DNA of 64,000 nucleotides from an uncultured Pseudodesulfovibrio sp. (GCF_963675635.1 NZ_OY776488.1:537740-601739); one strand, 5' to 3'. Shown: positions 1 through 9,398, numbered from the stretch's first letter. Made by a program: numbers and translations. The notes: generated from the sequence alone by a model not told the origin.

Positions 1-32
1 GGACTCTGTCCGTCACGACAAGGAGAATTGAT

Positions 33-1976
33 TTGCAACGTTTTTATATCACCACGCCCATTTATTATGTAAACGCAAAACCTCATCTGGGGCATGCGTA
101 TACTACAACTGTGGCCGATTCCCTGAATCGTTTTCACAGACTGATGGGCGAGGAGACCTACTTCCTGACCGGCACTGATGAACATGGCGACAAGATCGTA
201 CAGGCCGCGGAAGCAAACGGTCAGAGTCCCAAGGATTATGTTGATACCATCAGCAAACTCTTTGAAGACCTGTGGCCGGACATGAACATTTCCAACGATG
301 ATTTTATCCGTACAACGCAACCTCGACATATTGAGGTGGTGCAGGAGATTCTGCAGAAAGTTTTTGACGCTGGAGATATATACTTCGGCGAGTACGGCGG
401 ACATTACTGCTTCGGCTGTGAGCGGTTCTACACTGAAAAAGAACTGGTCGACGGTAAATGCCCCGACCACCAGACCGTCCCCGAATACATTGCGGAGAAG
501 AATTACTTCTTCAAGATGTCCAAATACAAAGATTGGTTGATCGACCATATCAACAAACATCCTGACTTTATTCGTCCTGAACGGTATCGGAATGAAGTTA
601 TGAGTCTGCTGGAATCCGGTGAGCTAGAGGACCTGTGTATTTCCCGTCCCAAGTCCCGTTTGACGTGGGGTATCGAGCTGCCCTTTGACGACCAGTATGT
701 CACCTATGTCTGGTTTGACGCTCTTATCAATTACCTGGCCGCTCTCGGGTATCCTGAGGGTGACAAGTTCAAGAAATTCTGGCCCGCCGCCAACCATCTG
801 GTGGCAAAAGATATTCTCAAGCCGCATGCCATTTTCTGGCCCACTATGCTCAAGGCCGCAGGTATCGAACCATATCAGCATCTCAACGTGCATGGATACT
901 GGCTGGTGGAAGACACCAAGATGTCCAAATCCATCGGTAACGTGGTGGAACCGCTGGCTATGAAAGACGCATACGGTCTGGACGCCTTCCGGTATTTTCT
1001 GCTTCGGGAGATGTCTTTCGGGCAGGATTCAAGCTTCTCTGAAAAAGCCTTGGTGGGACGTCTGAATGCGGATCTCGCCAATGATCTCGGCAATTTGTTC
1101 AGCCGGACTCTGGCCATGACCCACAAGTATTTCGGTGGCATTATTCCTCGTCCAGACGTGGAAGATATCGTGGATGCCGAAATAAAGAAACTCGGACAGG
1201 AAGCCATGCATTCCTTCCAGAATAACTATTCCGATTTCAAATTCTCTCGTGCTCTTGAAGGGCTGTGGGAACTGGTGCGTGGGCTGAACAAGTATATTGA
1301 CGCGAGCGCTCCCTGGACCTTGTATAAAGAAAAGAACATGGAGCGACTCTCTACAGTCATTTATGTGCTGTTGGAGAATATGCGTAAGATTGCGGTTCAT
1401 CTCTGGCCTGTCATGCCTGAAGCTTCCGAGAAAATGCTCAGCCAGCTCGGTATGACGTTTGCCCCGGAAAAGGTCAATCTGCCCAAGGAACTGGATGTCT
1501 GGGGACTGCTGGAATCCGGCAATACCGTTGAGAAGACATCGAATCTCTTCCCTCGCGTCGAGATGCCCGAGGCCACTGACGAAAAGGCTGCCCCCAAGGC
1601 CAAGAAAGGCAAGAAAGCCGCGAAGCAGGAAGTTGCTGATGTGGAGATTCCGAACATTGAGTTTGAGGACTTCCAGAAGCTCGATTTGCGCGTCGGCACA
1701 GTCAAGGAAGTGGAAAAGCACCCTGATGCGGATCGGCTTCTGTTGGTTCGGGTGGACACTGGTGATGCAGAATTACGTCAGGTGGTCGCCGGTATTGCAG
1801 ACTTCTTTAGCCCTGACGACCTTGTGGGCAGACAGGTGGTCGTTGTTGCCAACCTCAAGCCGCGCAAGCTGAGAAAACAGTTGTCTCAGGGGATGATTCT
1901 CGCGGTGAAGACCGAAGACGGCATGCAATTGCTCACCCCCTCGGGCGAAGTCCCGGCAGGGAGCAAAGTCAGCTAG
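33..1976 (+). CDS. metG: Methionyl-tRNA synthetase
   Basis: This 647-residue cytoplasmic enzyme charges tRNA-Met with methionine using ATP. The class I signature appears as PHLGH (residues 17-21) and the KMSKS loop is exact at 296-300. A zinc knuckle is visible as C126-x2-C129 and C143-x2-H146. An anticodon-binding helical domain follows, then a lysine/alanine-rich linker near 525-540 and a C-terminal tRNA-binding OB fold (about 545-647, starting FQKLDLRVGTV), giving the long, dimer-type architecture. Translation starts at TTG, chosen because AGGAG lies 8 bases upstream and the N-terminal MQRFYITTPIYYVN matches the family. A strong terminator follows at 2003-2035. Confidence 0.98.
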   Translation: MQRFYITTPIYYVNAKPHLGHAYTTTVADSLNRFHRLMGEETYFLTGTDEHGDKIVQAAEANGQSPKDYVDTISKLFEDLWPDMNISNDDFIRTTQPRHIEVVQEILQKVFDAGDIYFGEYGGHYCFGCERFYTEKELVDGKCPDHQTVPEYIAEKNYFFKMSKYKDWLIDHINKHPDFIRPERYRNEVMSLLESGELEDLCISRPKSRLTWGIELPFDDQYVTYVWFDALINYLAALGYPEGDKFKKFWPAANHLVAKDILKPHAIFWPTMLKAAGIEPYQHLNVHGYWLVEDTKMSKSIGNVVEPLAMKDAYGLDAFRYFLLREMSFGQDSSFSEKALVGRLNADLANDLGNLFSRTLAMTHKYFGGIIPRPDVEDIVDAEIKKLGQEAMHSFQNNYSDFKFSRALEGLWELVRGLNKYIDASAPWTLYKEKNMERLSTVIYVLLENMRKIAVHLWPVMPEASEKMLSQLGMTFAPEKVNLPKELDVWGLLESGNTVEKTSNLFPRVEMPEATDEKAAPKAKKGKKAAKQEVADVEIPNIEFEDFQKLDLRVGTVKEVEKHPDADRLLLVRVDTGDAELRQVVAGIADFFSPDDLVGRQVVVVANLKPRKLRKQLSQGMILAVKTEDGMQLLTPSGEVPAGSKVS

Positions 1977-2002
1977 GTCTCATTTGAAAGAATGGATTGA
2001 AC

Positions 2003-2035
2003 AGCCCCGGAAGCATGTGCTTCCGGGGCTTTTTT
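2003..2035 (+). terminator. Rho-independent terminator of metG
   Basis: A 12-bp perfect stem (2003-2014 pairing with 2019-2030, ATGT loop) is followed by a run of T. It lies 27 bases after the metG stop. Its position inside the longest possible frame of the next gene argues that that gene begins downstream of it. Confidence 0.95.
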
Positions 2036-2085
2036 GTTTTTGAGCCGGTCTTGAGAGTCTGTCGGATACGTATTGCCCGATTTTT

Positions 2086-2101
2086 TGGCAAACTCTTTGC
2101 A
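2086..2101 (+). promoter_or_regulatory. Candidate sigma-54 promoter
   Basis: TGGCA at 2086-2090 and TTGCA at 2097-2101 place the GG and GC dinucleotides exactly 12 bases apart, the invariant -24/-12 spacing of sigma-54 promoters. Two bases of the extended TGGCACG box differ. The expected start point near 2113 would leave a leader of about 43 bases before the ATG at 2156. No activator site was identified. Confidence 0.45.
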
Positions 2102-2155
2102 TTTCCACTGGCAGAGTCGCTGAATTGTCAAAAAACAGGCGGCGTGGGGTGGATT

Positions 2156-2941
2156 ATGCGTGTAGAAAAACAGAATACCAGACTGGAAACTCTTGGTGCT
2201 CGTTCCGAGAGTTTTTCTCAGTATACTGTGCGTTTTGACGGCGATTGGAACCTGGATTCGCTGGAGCAGGCGGTATGTGATCGCAGACTCATTACGTTGA
2301 CGTTTCTGGATGCTGCAATGTTCAGGGATCACGCAAAAGTTGTTGCCATGTGTGAGGCTATGCGAGTTCGTGACATACGAATTCTGTGGAGTGCGCGTCT
2401 CGATAGAGTGCCTACTGATGGTATGCTCCAAGCCATGCGATTGGCTGGCTGTCAGCAAGTGGATATGATGCTCAATCCGGATGAGGCCGTGGAGGGGCTG
2501 TTCTGGGCGCGTCGGTACGGCTTTGATGTCCGTATACGCAATGTGGACGGTACCCCCTATATTGCCGAAAGAATTTCTTACACCGTTGCCGAACGTGAAA
2601 CCATTGCCGAACGATTGCCCGGTCTGCATGCGACACAGTTTGATTTGGCAGTGGCTTACTATGGTGCACGTCGATACGCTGATGTAATGTTACCTTTGGG
2701 AAAGGCCATGACCCTCGGTTTTCCCATGAATGAACTCTGTCTCAATCTTCTCGCCTGCCTGTCCGCAGCGAAGCACTACCCGGATCAGGCCGCCGGGCTG
2801 TTGGTCCAAGCCGGGTACGGATTTCCTCATCCGGTGGTTTTCCGCAACCGGGCGTTACTCAAATCATGGTTGGAGAGTGGCGGTGATCTTAAAGGTGTCC
2901 GCCTGGAGTTGGAGCCTGCCGGAAGTGCTTCAGCACTTTAA
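2156..2941 (+). CDS. Unrecognised protein, possible radical-SAM-barrel-like fragment
   Basis: A 261-residue soluble protein that I cannot place in a family. The ATG at 2156 is preferred over a TTG at 1997, which would require translating through the metG terminator; the ribosome site (GGGGTGG) is weak. Residues about 75-120 (beginning RDIRILWSARLDRV, then LQAMRLAGCQQVDMM) resemble in rhythm the late beta-alpha units of B12-dependent radical SAM proteins, which commonly read 'I.W...R.D.....LL..M..AGC..I...'. No CxxxCxxC cluster is present, so if related it is a degenerate or non-catalytic version. The C-terminal third is helical and repeat-like. It ends in a TTAA shared with the opposing gene's stop. 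Confidence 0.6.
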   Translation: MRVEKQNTRLETLGARSESFSQYTVRFDGDWNLDSLEQAVCDRRLITLTFLDAAMFRDHAKVVAMCEAMRVRDIRILWSARLDRVPTDGMLQAMRLAGCQQVDMMLNPDEAVEGLFWARRYGFDVRIRNVDGTPYIAERISYTVAERETIAERLPGLHATQFDLAVAYYGARRYADVMLPLGKAMTLGFPMNELCLNLLACLSAAKHYPDQAAGLLVQAGYGFPHPVVFRNRALLKSWLESGGDLKGVRLELEPAGSASAL

Positions 2942-3888
2942 ACGTGATTCAGCAACTGGAGTTCCGTTGGTGACGGGTTCAGATAGTACTGCTGGGTCAA
3001 GTACGGTTTTTGGTATTTCCTGGCATAGTGGTTCAAGAGCGTCACTGGTATCAGCAATGGGATCATTCCGTTTTGGTATGCTGTGATTGCGGTCTGGAGT
3101 TCCTGTTTATCCCCCAAGTCCAATTGTTTCTTAAAGAAGCCCATGGCATGAAAGAGTACGTCGCTGTTCTTTTTAGCCGTGGCCTTGAGGGTCATGGTTT
3201 TAAAGAGCAGAGTAGCGTAATTGTTGAACGTCGTATCCGTGTTGGATTGGTTCGCTTGTCCGAGCAAGCTACCCAGTTCTCTATAGCCCCGCAGGTCGTG
3301 AGCGCGGATCAACATCTTGTGCCGTGTATGGAAGTCCACCAGATTGCCGATGTTTTTTCCCTTGGAAAGCATTTGGTTCCATCGTTTATATACGAAAACC
3401 CGGCGAATGAAGTTCTCGCGGACAATGGGGTTTTGCAGTCGATCCGAAGTCTCGATCGGAAGCAATAATGCGTACTTCATGAGTTTTCTGGCAAAGAATC
3501 CGGACCCGAGTCGGGGTGGTTTGCCTGTTGTTGAATATATTTTTGCGTGACGCATGCCACAGGATGGAGACCGGGGTTTGAGGACAAAACCATTGAGGTC
3601 TTCTTTTTCCAGTCCGGGAAGGACGCGGTCCGCCCAGTCGGTCATTTTTTGCGTCAGATCATCGCCGGATTCGTAGCCGATGAGTCTGATATTTCCGGCA
3701 CAGTCGGTTTGGCGCAACTGTTCTCTCGGGATGCCCATGCCGCAGGCTATTTCAGGACATAATGGGATGAATTCAACATGTTTTGCCAGAATCTCAGAGA
3801 GATAGCGGTCGCGTTCATGCATTCCGTTCCAGCGAACTTTTTCGCCGATAAGGCAGGCGCTGACACCGATCTTGACGTTTTCCGACAT
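2938..3888 (-). CDS. DUF523/DUF1722 (YbgA-type) two-domain protein
   Basis: A 316-residue protein. The first half (KIGVSACLIGEKVRWNG..., FIPLCPEIACGMGIPRE, GFVLKPRSPSCGM) is the DUF523 domain with its conserved cysteines. The second half (from about residue 185) matches the DUF1722/YbgA domain in length and helical character. Proteins with this fusion are widespread; the function is not established, although the DUF523 cysteines suggest metal or sulfur chemistry. The start at 3888 has an excellent CAGGAGGTCACC ribosome site; an in-frame ATG at 3924 lacks one. The gene stands alone between convergent and same-strand neighbours. Confidence 0.85.
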   Translation of the reverse strand: MSENVKIGVSACLIGEKVRWNGMHERDRYLSEILAKHVEFIPLCPEIACGMGIPREQLRQTDCAGNIRLIGYESGDDLTQKMTDWADRVLPGLEKEDLNGFVLKPRSPSCGMRHAKIYSTTGKPPRLGSGFFARKLMKYALLLPIETSDRLQNPIVRENFIRRVFVYKRWNQMLSKGKNIGNLVDFHTRHKMLIRAHDLRGYRELGSLLGQANQSNTDTTFNNYATLLFKTMTLKATAKKNSDVLFHAMGFFKKQLDLGDKQELQTAITAYQNGMIPLLIPVTLLNHYARKYQKPYLTQQYYLNPSPTELQLLNHV

Positions 3889-3970
3889 GGTGACCTCCTG
3901 TTGGGTGCTGCGGCAGAATAACATCAGCGACTTATTTGAAACAAGGAGAATTCATAAAAGAGTGAAAACG

Positions 3971-3994
3971 AAAAAAGCCGCCAGAAGGCGGCTT
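3971..3994 (-). terminator. Terminator downstream of the FeoA-like gene
   Basis: Read on the minus strand, AAGCCGCC (3987-3994) pairs with GGCGGCTT (3975-3982) around a TTCT loop, then runs into TTTT. It sits 25 bases past the feoA-like stop. Confidence 0.85.
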
Positions 3995-4019
3995 GGTCAG
4001 CTTGGATTTACCTCGTCAG

Positions 4020-4301
4020 TTACGAGGCTTTGGCCCGTGGCCCGGGACAGCAGCTACAGTGTGGTCCTTCGCTTGAGTCATTGTCAACGGCCATTATTTT
4101 CCCGGCCAGTCCACAACAGAGTACGACCTCGGAACCGCGTACTCGTACGCGGCAACCTGTCGGCCCACCTGTAAGAATCTCCACAGGACATCCTGGAGTC
4201 ATGCCCATAGCGAGCATGCGCGCTCGGGCCTGTCTGCCTCCGTCAATTCCAGCTATACGAACAACAGCCCCAGTGGGGTATTGCGTCAAAGGCTTTTGCA
4301 T
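4020..4301 (-). CDS. feoA: FeoA-domain protein with cysteine-rich tail
   Basis: A 93-residue SH3-like FeoA domain protein. FeoA proteins are small cytoplasmic partners of the ferrous-iron transporter FeoB, and the same fold occurs at the C-terminus of DtxR regulators. Visible hallmarks are the run GIDGGRQARARMLAMGMTPG and the following IL.GGPTGCRVRVRGSEVVL. The C-terminal 20 residues extend beyond the usual core and end HCSCCPGPRAKAS, three cysteines and a histidine that could bind metal. No feoB is in the window. GAGGGA lies about 9 bases before the ATG, and a 25-bp inverted repeat sits just upstream (4325-4349). Confidence 0.85.
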   Translation of the reverse strand: MQKPLTQYPTGAVVRIAGIDGGRQARARMLAMGMTPGCPVEILTGGPTGCRVRVRGSEVVLCCGLAGKIMAVDNDSSEGPHCSCCPGPRAKAS

Positions 4302-4324
4302 TTCAAATATTCCCTCAAAAAATG

Positions 4325-4349
4325 GTTGAGAGTGAAATTAAGTCTCAAC
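4325..4349. promoter_or_regulatory. Inverted repeat upstream of the FeoA-like gene
   Basis: GTTGAGA (4325-4331) and TCTCAAC (4343-4349) form a perfect 7-base dyad with an 11-base A+T-rich spacer; several spacer bases are also symmetric. It ends 24 bases before the feoA-like start codon, a typical place for a repressor. An iron regulator is a natural guess, but the spacing does not match a classical 19-bp Fur box. Confidence 0.4.
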
Positions 4350-4592
4350 TACGGTTGTGTCAATGGGAGAATATTGTTTTTTGCTACCGGGATTAAAGGG
4401 GAAATTAATCATACGATTTCAGGCTGTTTTTAATTAAAAGAGTATTATTTCGTCACTTTTTTCTGACTTTATGCTGAAAAATTATGGTGGAAGCGGGACG
4501 TCTGTGATTGAAACGGTATGATTAAGTGTTTTTGGTTCCATATCTTAATTTCTCGCGACTGTGGAAGGTATAAAACCATTGCCATTCGGGGG

Positions 4593-4676
4593 GTAAGCCT
4601 GTAATAAAGTTTGATTGTCCGGCGGGTGGCGGTATTGCCTGATCGGACGGGGAGAGAGCATGACTCCCCGGCTTAC
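4593..4676 (+). promoter_or_regulatory. Structured leader RNA (three-way junction) before carB
   Basis: Three helices fit together without overlap. P1 pairs GTAAGCC (4593-4599) with GGCTTAC (4670-4676). Hairpin A pairs GTCCG (4617-4621) with CGGAC (4644-4648). Hairpin B pairs GGGGAG (4649-4654) with CTCCCC (4664-4669). A abuts B and B abuts P1 with no unpaired bases, leaving one 17-base joining strand (4600-4616). Hairpin B buries a Shine-Dalgarno-like GGGGAG in its stem and an in-frame ATG (4660) in its loop. I do not recognise a known riboswitch class. This is a folding inference made by eye. Confidence 0.6.
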
Positions 4677-4710
4677 TAAAAATGCCGTAACTTCAACTCC
4701 TTGGACAAGA

Positions 4711-7700
4711 ATGCCCAGACGTACAGACATCAAGAAAATTATGTTGATCGGGTCCGGCCCGATCGTGATCGGCCAGGCCTGCGAATTCGATTATTCCGGT
4801 ACTCAGGCGCTCAAAGCGCTCAAGGAGGAAGGATACGAAGTCGTTCTGGTCAATTCCAACCCTGCGTCAATTATGACCGACCCGGAGTTGGCTGATGCTA
4901 CTTATATCGAGCCGCTTGAGCCCGAGACTGTAGCCAGAATTATTGAAAAAGAGCGTCCCGACGCTCTTTTGCCTACTTTAGGGGGGCAGACCGGGCTGAA
5001 TACTGCGCTTGCCGTGGCTGAAATGGGCATACTGGACAAATATAACGTCGAGCTCATTGGTGCAGATATTCCGGTTATCAACAAAGCGGAATCCCGAGAA
5101 GAATTTCGTGCAGCCATGCAGAACATCGGTCTCGGCATGCCTGAAAGCGGCATCTGCCGTACTATGGCCGATGTGCGTGAGTGGGGTGAAAAAATCCCGT
5201 TCCCCATCATTGTTCGCCCAGCCTACACATTGGGCGGTGCCGGTGGCGGCGTGGCCTACAACATGGAAGAGCTTGAGGAAATCTGCTCCAACGGTTTGGC
5301 CTTGTCCATGAAGAGCGAGATCATGCTTGAGCGTTCCATCCTCGGCTGGAAGGAATATGAGCTTGAGGTCATGCGGGACAGGAAAGACAACTGCGTCATC
5401 ATCTGTTCCATTGAGAACCTGGACCCCATGGGTGTACATACCGGTGACTCCGTAACCGTGGCCCCTGCGCAGACGCTTACCGATGACGAATATCAGAAGT
5501 TGCGCAACGCATCTCTGGCGGTCATGCGTGAGATCGGCGTGGAGACCGGAGGCAGTAACGTCCAGTTTGCCATCAACCCCGAAGACGGCGAGGTCATCAT
5601 TATCGAGATGAACCCTCGTGTGTCCCGTTCTTCGGCCCTGGCTTCCAAGGCGACCGGATTCCCTATTGCCAAGATCGCAGCCAAGCTTGCTGTCGGATAT
5701 ACGCTTGACGAAATCCCCAATGATATCACACGCGAAACAATGGCTTCTTTTGAGCCTGCCATTGACTACTGCGTCGTCAAAATTCCCAGATTCACTTTCG
5801 AGAAGTTCCCCGGAACCGAGGATTACCTGACCACGGCCATGAAGTCCGTGGGTGAAACCATGGCAATCGGACGGACTTTCAAGGAAGCGTTGCAGAAAGG
5901 GTTGCGCTCGTTGGAAACCGGCCATATCGGACTGGGTAAGCGATTTGATACCTGTGATATCGACAAGAATGAAATTTTGCGCCTGCTTAGAAGGCCTAAT
6001 TCGGAACGCCTGTTCGCTGTGCGCAACGCACTCAGGTGCGGTATGACAGAAGAGGAAGTCTTTGAGGCTACCAACATTGATCCGTGGTTCCTCCGCCAGT
6101 TCGTGGATATCTATGAAATGGAGAAAAAACTCATCGAATACGGCAAGCGCGAGGGTGTCTCCAAGGATGCTGATGGCATGAGCGAAATGCTTCGCAGCGC
6201 CAAGGAATACGGCTATGCCGACGCGCAGCTTGCCGCTATGTGGCGCACCAGTGAAGACGCAATTCGTGTTCTGCGCAAGGATCTGGATATTATTCCGACC
6301 TACTATTTGGTCGATACCTGCGCTGCAGAATTCGAGGCCTACACGCCGTATTATTATTCCACATACGAGACCGGACAGGAAAATGTCCGCGATGACCGAA
6401 AGAAGATCGTTATTTTGGGCGGTGGGCCCAACCGTATTGGGCAGGGTATCGAGTTCGACTACTGTTGCTGTCACTCCTCATTCACTCTGAAGGAACTCGG
6501 CGTGCAGTCCATTATGGTCAATTCCAACCCGGAAACGGTCTCCACCGATTATGACACCTCGGACAAGCTCTACTTCGAGCCGCTGACCTTTGAGGATGTC
6601 ATGAACATTATTGAATTTGAGAAGCCTGACGGTGTTATTGTCCAGTTCGGTGGACAGACCCCGCTCAATCTGGCTTTGCGTCTCATGAATGCGGGTGTGC
6701 CGCTTATTGGGACCAGCCCGGATGCCATTGACCGCGCCGAAGATCGTGAGAGGTTCAAGCAGTTCCTCAATAAACTGCATTTGAAGCAGCCGCCGAACGG
6801 CACGGCCATGTCCATGGTTGAAGCTCGGGAAATAGCCGAAAGTCTGGACTTCCCGCTGGTGCTCCGCCCTTCATATGTTTTGGGTGGCCGTGGTATGGAT
6901 ATTGTCTACACCATGGATGAATTCGATCACTACTTCCGTCATTCTGCCCGTATTTCTCCGGAACATCCGACCCTCATCGACAAGTTTCTGGAATACGCCA
7001 TCGAGGTGGATGTCGACGCTCTGGCCGACGGCGATGACGTCTACATCGGCGGAGTCATGGAGCACATCGAGGAAGCAGGCATTCACTCTGGTGATTCCGC
7101 ATCCGTGCTGCCTCCGTACTCCCTGAGCGGCGAGTTGATTCGTGAAATTGAACGGCAGACCATTGCCATGGCCAAAGAGCTTGGCGTTATCGGCCTGATG
7201 AATGTGCAGTTCGCCATCAAGGATAACGAAGTTTACATCATCGAAGTCAACCCGCGAGCTTCCCGTACCGTGCCGTTTGTGTCCAAGGCTACGGGTGTTC
7301 CGCTTGCCAAGCTTGCAACCCGCATCATGCTTGGTGAAAAACTGAAAGATTTGAATCCCAAGGCAATGCGCAAGAAGGGCCATATCTCCGTCAAGGAATC
7401 CGTGTTCCCGTTCAGCCGTTTTCCCAATGTGGACGTGTTGCTTGGACCAGAGATGCGTTCTACTGGCGAAGTCATGGGAATTGATCCGAGTTTCGGTCTT
7501 GCCTACATGAAGGCGCAGTTGGCCGCAGGGCAGAAGTTGCCACTGAAAGGAACGGTTTTCATGTCCGTCAATGACTGGGACAAATCCAAGATTGTTCTGG
7601 TTGCCCGCGACTTTGAGGCCATGGGTTTCAGGGTGTGCGCCACTGGTGGTACTGCTGATTTTCTGATTGAAAAGGGTGTCAAGGTCGACAAAGTGCATAA

Positions 7701-7944
7701 GGTGCATGAAGGGCAGCGTCCCCATGTTGTCGATCATATCAAGAACGGCGAATTCGACCTGGTCATCAATACTCCGTCGGGTAAAAAGACCGTGGGTGAT
7801 GCCAAGATGATTCGTCAGAATACATTGCTGTATGATATCCCGTACACCACCACGGTGTCCGGAGCCAAAGCCATTGCGCAGGCTATTCTTGAAGTAAGAG
7901 AAACCGGGCTGAAAGTTCAGAGCCTGCAAAAATATTACGGTTAA
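4711..7944 (+). CDS. carB: Carbamoyl-phosphate synthase large subunit
   Basis: This 1077-residue subunit uses ammonia from CarA, bicarbonate and two ATP to make carbamoyl phosphate for pyrimidines and arginine. Two homologous ATP-grasp halves are evident, each beginning with a nucleotide-fold motif ([20 protein letters not shown] near the N-terminus; [20 protein letters not shown] near the middle), and a C-terminal MGS-like allosteric domain ([11 protein letters not shown]...). Length matches the family (about 1075). The start at MPRRTDIKK is chosen by family alignment, though its ribosome site is weak; an in-frame ATG at 4660 has GGGGAG before it and would add 17 residues. carA is not here. 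argF-argG at the window's end use the product. Confidence 0.97.
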   Translation: MPRRTDIKKIMLIGSGPIVIGQACEFDYSGTQALKALKEEGYEVVLVNSNPASIMTDPELADATYIEPLEPETVARIIEKERPDALLPTLGGQTGLNTALAVAEMGILDKYNVELIGADIPVINKAESREEFRAAMQNIGLGMPESGICRTMADVREWGEKIPFPIIVRPAYTLGGAGGGVAYNMEELEEICSNGLALSMKSEIMLERSILGWKEYELEVMRDRKDNCVIICSIENLDPMGVHTGDSVTVAPAQTLTDDEYQKLRNASLAVMREIGVETGGSNVQFAINPEDGEVIIIEMNPRVSRSSALASKATGFPIAKIAAKLAVGYTLDEIPNDITRETMASFEPAIDYCVVKIPRFTFEKFPGTEDYLTTAMKSVGETMAIGRTFKEALQKGLRSLETGHIGLGKRFDTCDIDKNEILRLLRRPNSERLFAVRNALRCGMTEEEVFEATNIDPWFLRQFVDIYEMEKKLIEYGKREGVSKDADGMSEMLRSAKEYGYADAQLAAMWRTSEDAIRVLRKDLDIIPTYYLVDTCAAEFEAYTPYYYSTYETGQENVRDDRKKIVILGGGPNRIGQGIEFDYCCCHSSFTLKELGVQSIMVNSNPETVSTDYDTSDKLYFEPLTFEDVMNIIEFEKPDGVIVQFGGQTPLNLALRLMNAGVPLIGTSPDAIDRAEDRERFKQFLNKLHLKQPPNGTAMSMVEAREIAESLDFPLVLRPSYVLGGRGMDIVYTMDEFDHYFRHSARISPEHPTLIDKFLEYAIEVDVDALADGDDVYIGGVMEHIEEAGIHSGDSASVLPPYSLSGELIREIERQTIAMAKELGVIGLMNVQFAIKDNEVYIIEVNPRASRTVPFVSKATGVPLAKLATRIMLGEKLKDLNPKAMRKKGHISVKESVFPFSRFPNVDVLLGPEMRSTGEVMGIDPSFGLAYMKAQLAAGQKLPLKGTVFMSVNDWDKSKIVLVARDFEAMGFRVCATGGTADFLIEKGVKVDKVHKVHEGQRPHVVDHIKNGEFDLVINTPSGKKTVGDAKMIRQNTLLYDIPYTTTVSGAKAIAQAILEVRETGLKVQSLQKYYG

Positions 7945-7971
7945 TCGCCGAATAGGACGAGAGAGTCTTCC

Positions 7972-9384
7972 ATGAAAAAAGAGTATTGCGGTCTTTTCGG
8001 AATTTACGGCAACAAGGAAGCCGCCAGAATGACCTACTTCGGTCTCTATGCTCTCCAGCATCGGGGGCAGGAGTCCGCAGGTATTGTCACCTGGGATGGT
8101 GAGAAGATCCGCGAACAGAAGGGTATGGGCCTTGTGGCCGATGTGTTCAACGAGCGGCATCTGAGCAAGGAGCTCAAGGGTTCCATCGGCATGGGGCACA
8201 TCCGTTATTCAACTACCGGCGCATCGCTTATCCGTAATGCGCAGCCGTTTCGTGTCCGTCATGGAGACCTGCAATTGTCGGTGGCGCATAATGGCAACCT
8301 TGTGAATACTTTTGAGCTGCGTTCTGAGCTTGAAGCCAGCGGGTCCATTTTTCAGACCACTATGGATACTGAGGTCTTTGCGCACCTGATTATTAAATAC
8401 CTGCATGAGTCCGACTCTATCGAGGAGGCCATAGGTAAGGCTTGCAACCGGGTGCGGGGCGCGTATTCCATGCTCATTCTTGCCAACGACAAGATGATCG
8501 CGATCAAGGATCCCAACAGCTTTCGCCCTCTGGCTCTCGGACGGGTGGGAGATTCCTATGTGTTTGCGTCCGAGACCTGTGCTTTCGATCTTATCGAAGC
8601 CGAGTACCTGCGCCCCTTGGAAGCAGGTGAAATGGTGACCATTCACAAGGGCAAGCTTACGTCATTGCGGTTTGCCGAAGAAAGAAAGGCCAGCAAATGT
8701 ATTTTTGAGCTGATCTACTTTGCTCGCCCCGATTCCTATGTGTTCGGTGACGTTGTTTACGAACGACGCAAGGCCATGGGCGTCATGCTCGCCAAAGAAG
8801 CGCCGGTGGATGCTGACATGGTCATGCCGTTCCCGGATTCTGGCAATTATGCAGCTGTCGGGTATTCTCAGGAATCCGGTCTGCCGCTGGAGCTGGCCAT
8901 GATTCGCAATCATTATGTCGGCCGTACCTTTATTCAACCTTCACAGGATATGCGTGATTTCTCCGTGCGGGTGAAACTCAATCCAGTCAAATCCATGATC
9001 AAGGACAAGCGCATTGTCATTGTGGAGGATTCCATTGTTCGCGGAACAACCATCCGTGCCCGTGTCAAGAAGCTGCGGGAGTTGGGCGCAAAAGAGATTC
9101 ATCTGCGTGTAAGTTGTCCGCCTATCATGCACCCCTGCTTTTACGGCATTGATTTTTCCAGCAAAGGTGAACTGATCGCGGCCAATCATTCGGCAGAAGA
9201 TATTGCCCGTTTTATGGGTATTGACTCCCTGCATTACCTGACCATTCCCGGTCTGCTTGATTCCGTGACACAGAACGATTGGTGTCTGGCCTGTTTTGAT
9301 GGTAAATATCCTGTGCCGTTGTCAGATCATATGGGAAAGGACTGCCTTGAGGCAGATCCCGGTATCATTAAAGAGTTCTGCTAG
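7972..9384 (+). CDS. purF: Amidophosphoribosyltransferase
   Basis: A 470-residue cytoplasmic enzyme that makes phosphoribosylamine from PRPP and glutamine, the first committed step of purine synthesis. The N-terminal nucleophile cysteine is at residue 6 (MKKEYCGLFGIYG), implying removal of a five-residue propeptide as in the class II amidotransferase family. The middle shows the glutaminase signatures HRGQESAGIVTWDG and GHIRYSTTG, and the phosphoribosyltransferase half has the PRPP loop IVIVEDSIVRGTT near 350-362. Later cysteines (for example SCPPIMHPC and the C-terminal CLACFDGKY) suit the Fe-S-containing Bacillus-type enzyme. It lies 27 bases after carB and is probably co-transcribed. Confidence 0.97.
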   Translation: MKKEYCGLFGIYGNKEAARMTYFGLYALQHRGQESAGIVTWDGEKIREQKGMGLVADVFNERHLSKELKGSIGMGHIRYSTTGASLIRNAQPFRVRHGDLQLSVAHNGNLVNTFELRSELEASGSIFQTTMDTEVFAHLIIKYLHESDSIEEAIGKACNRVRGAYSMLILANDKMIAIKDPNSFRPLALGRVGDSYVFASETCAFDLIEAEYLRPLEAGEMVTIHKGKLTSLRFAEERKASKCIFELIYFARPDSYVFGDVVYERRKAMGVMLAKEAPVDADMVMPFPDSGNYAAVGYSQESGLPLELAMIRNHYVGRTFIQPSQDMRDFSVRVKLNPVKSMIKDKRIVIVEDSIVRGTTIRARVKKLRELGAKEIHLRVSCPPIMHPCFYGIDFSSKGELIAANHSAEDIARFMGIDSLHYLTIPGLLDSVTQNDWCLACFDGKYPVPLSDHMGKDCLEADPGIIKEFC

Positions 9385-9398
9385 CGGAGCAGGTGTAT

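Noticed and set aside
4593-4676. Possibility that the carB leader is a degenerate tRNA
   Set aside because: A 7-bp end stem and an abutting right-hand arm are tRNA-like, but there is no TTCRA loop, no D arm and the middle loop is 22 bases, so a regulatory RNA is preferred.
4978-6474. Long minus-strand frame (498 codons) inside carB
   Set aside because: Shadow frame of an unmistakable carB; no ribosome site or recognisable domain.
6871-8199. 442-codon minus-strand frame across carB and purF
   Set aside because: Runs through two well-supported genes and has no family features.
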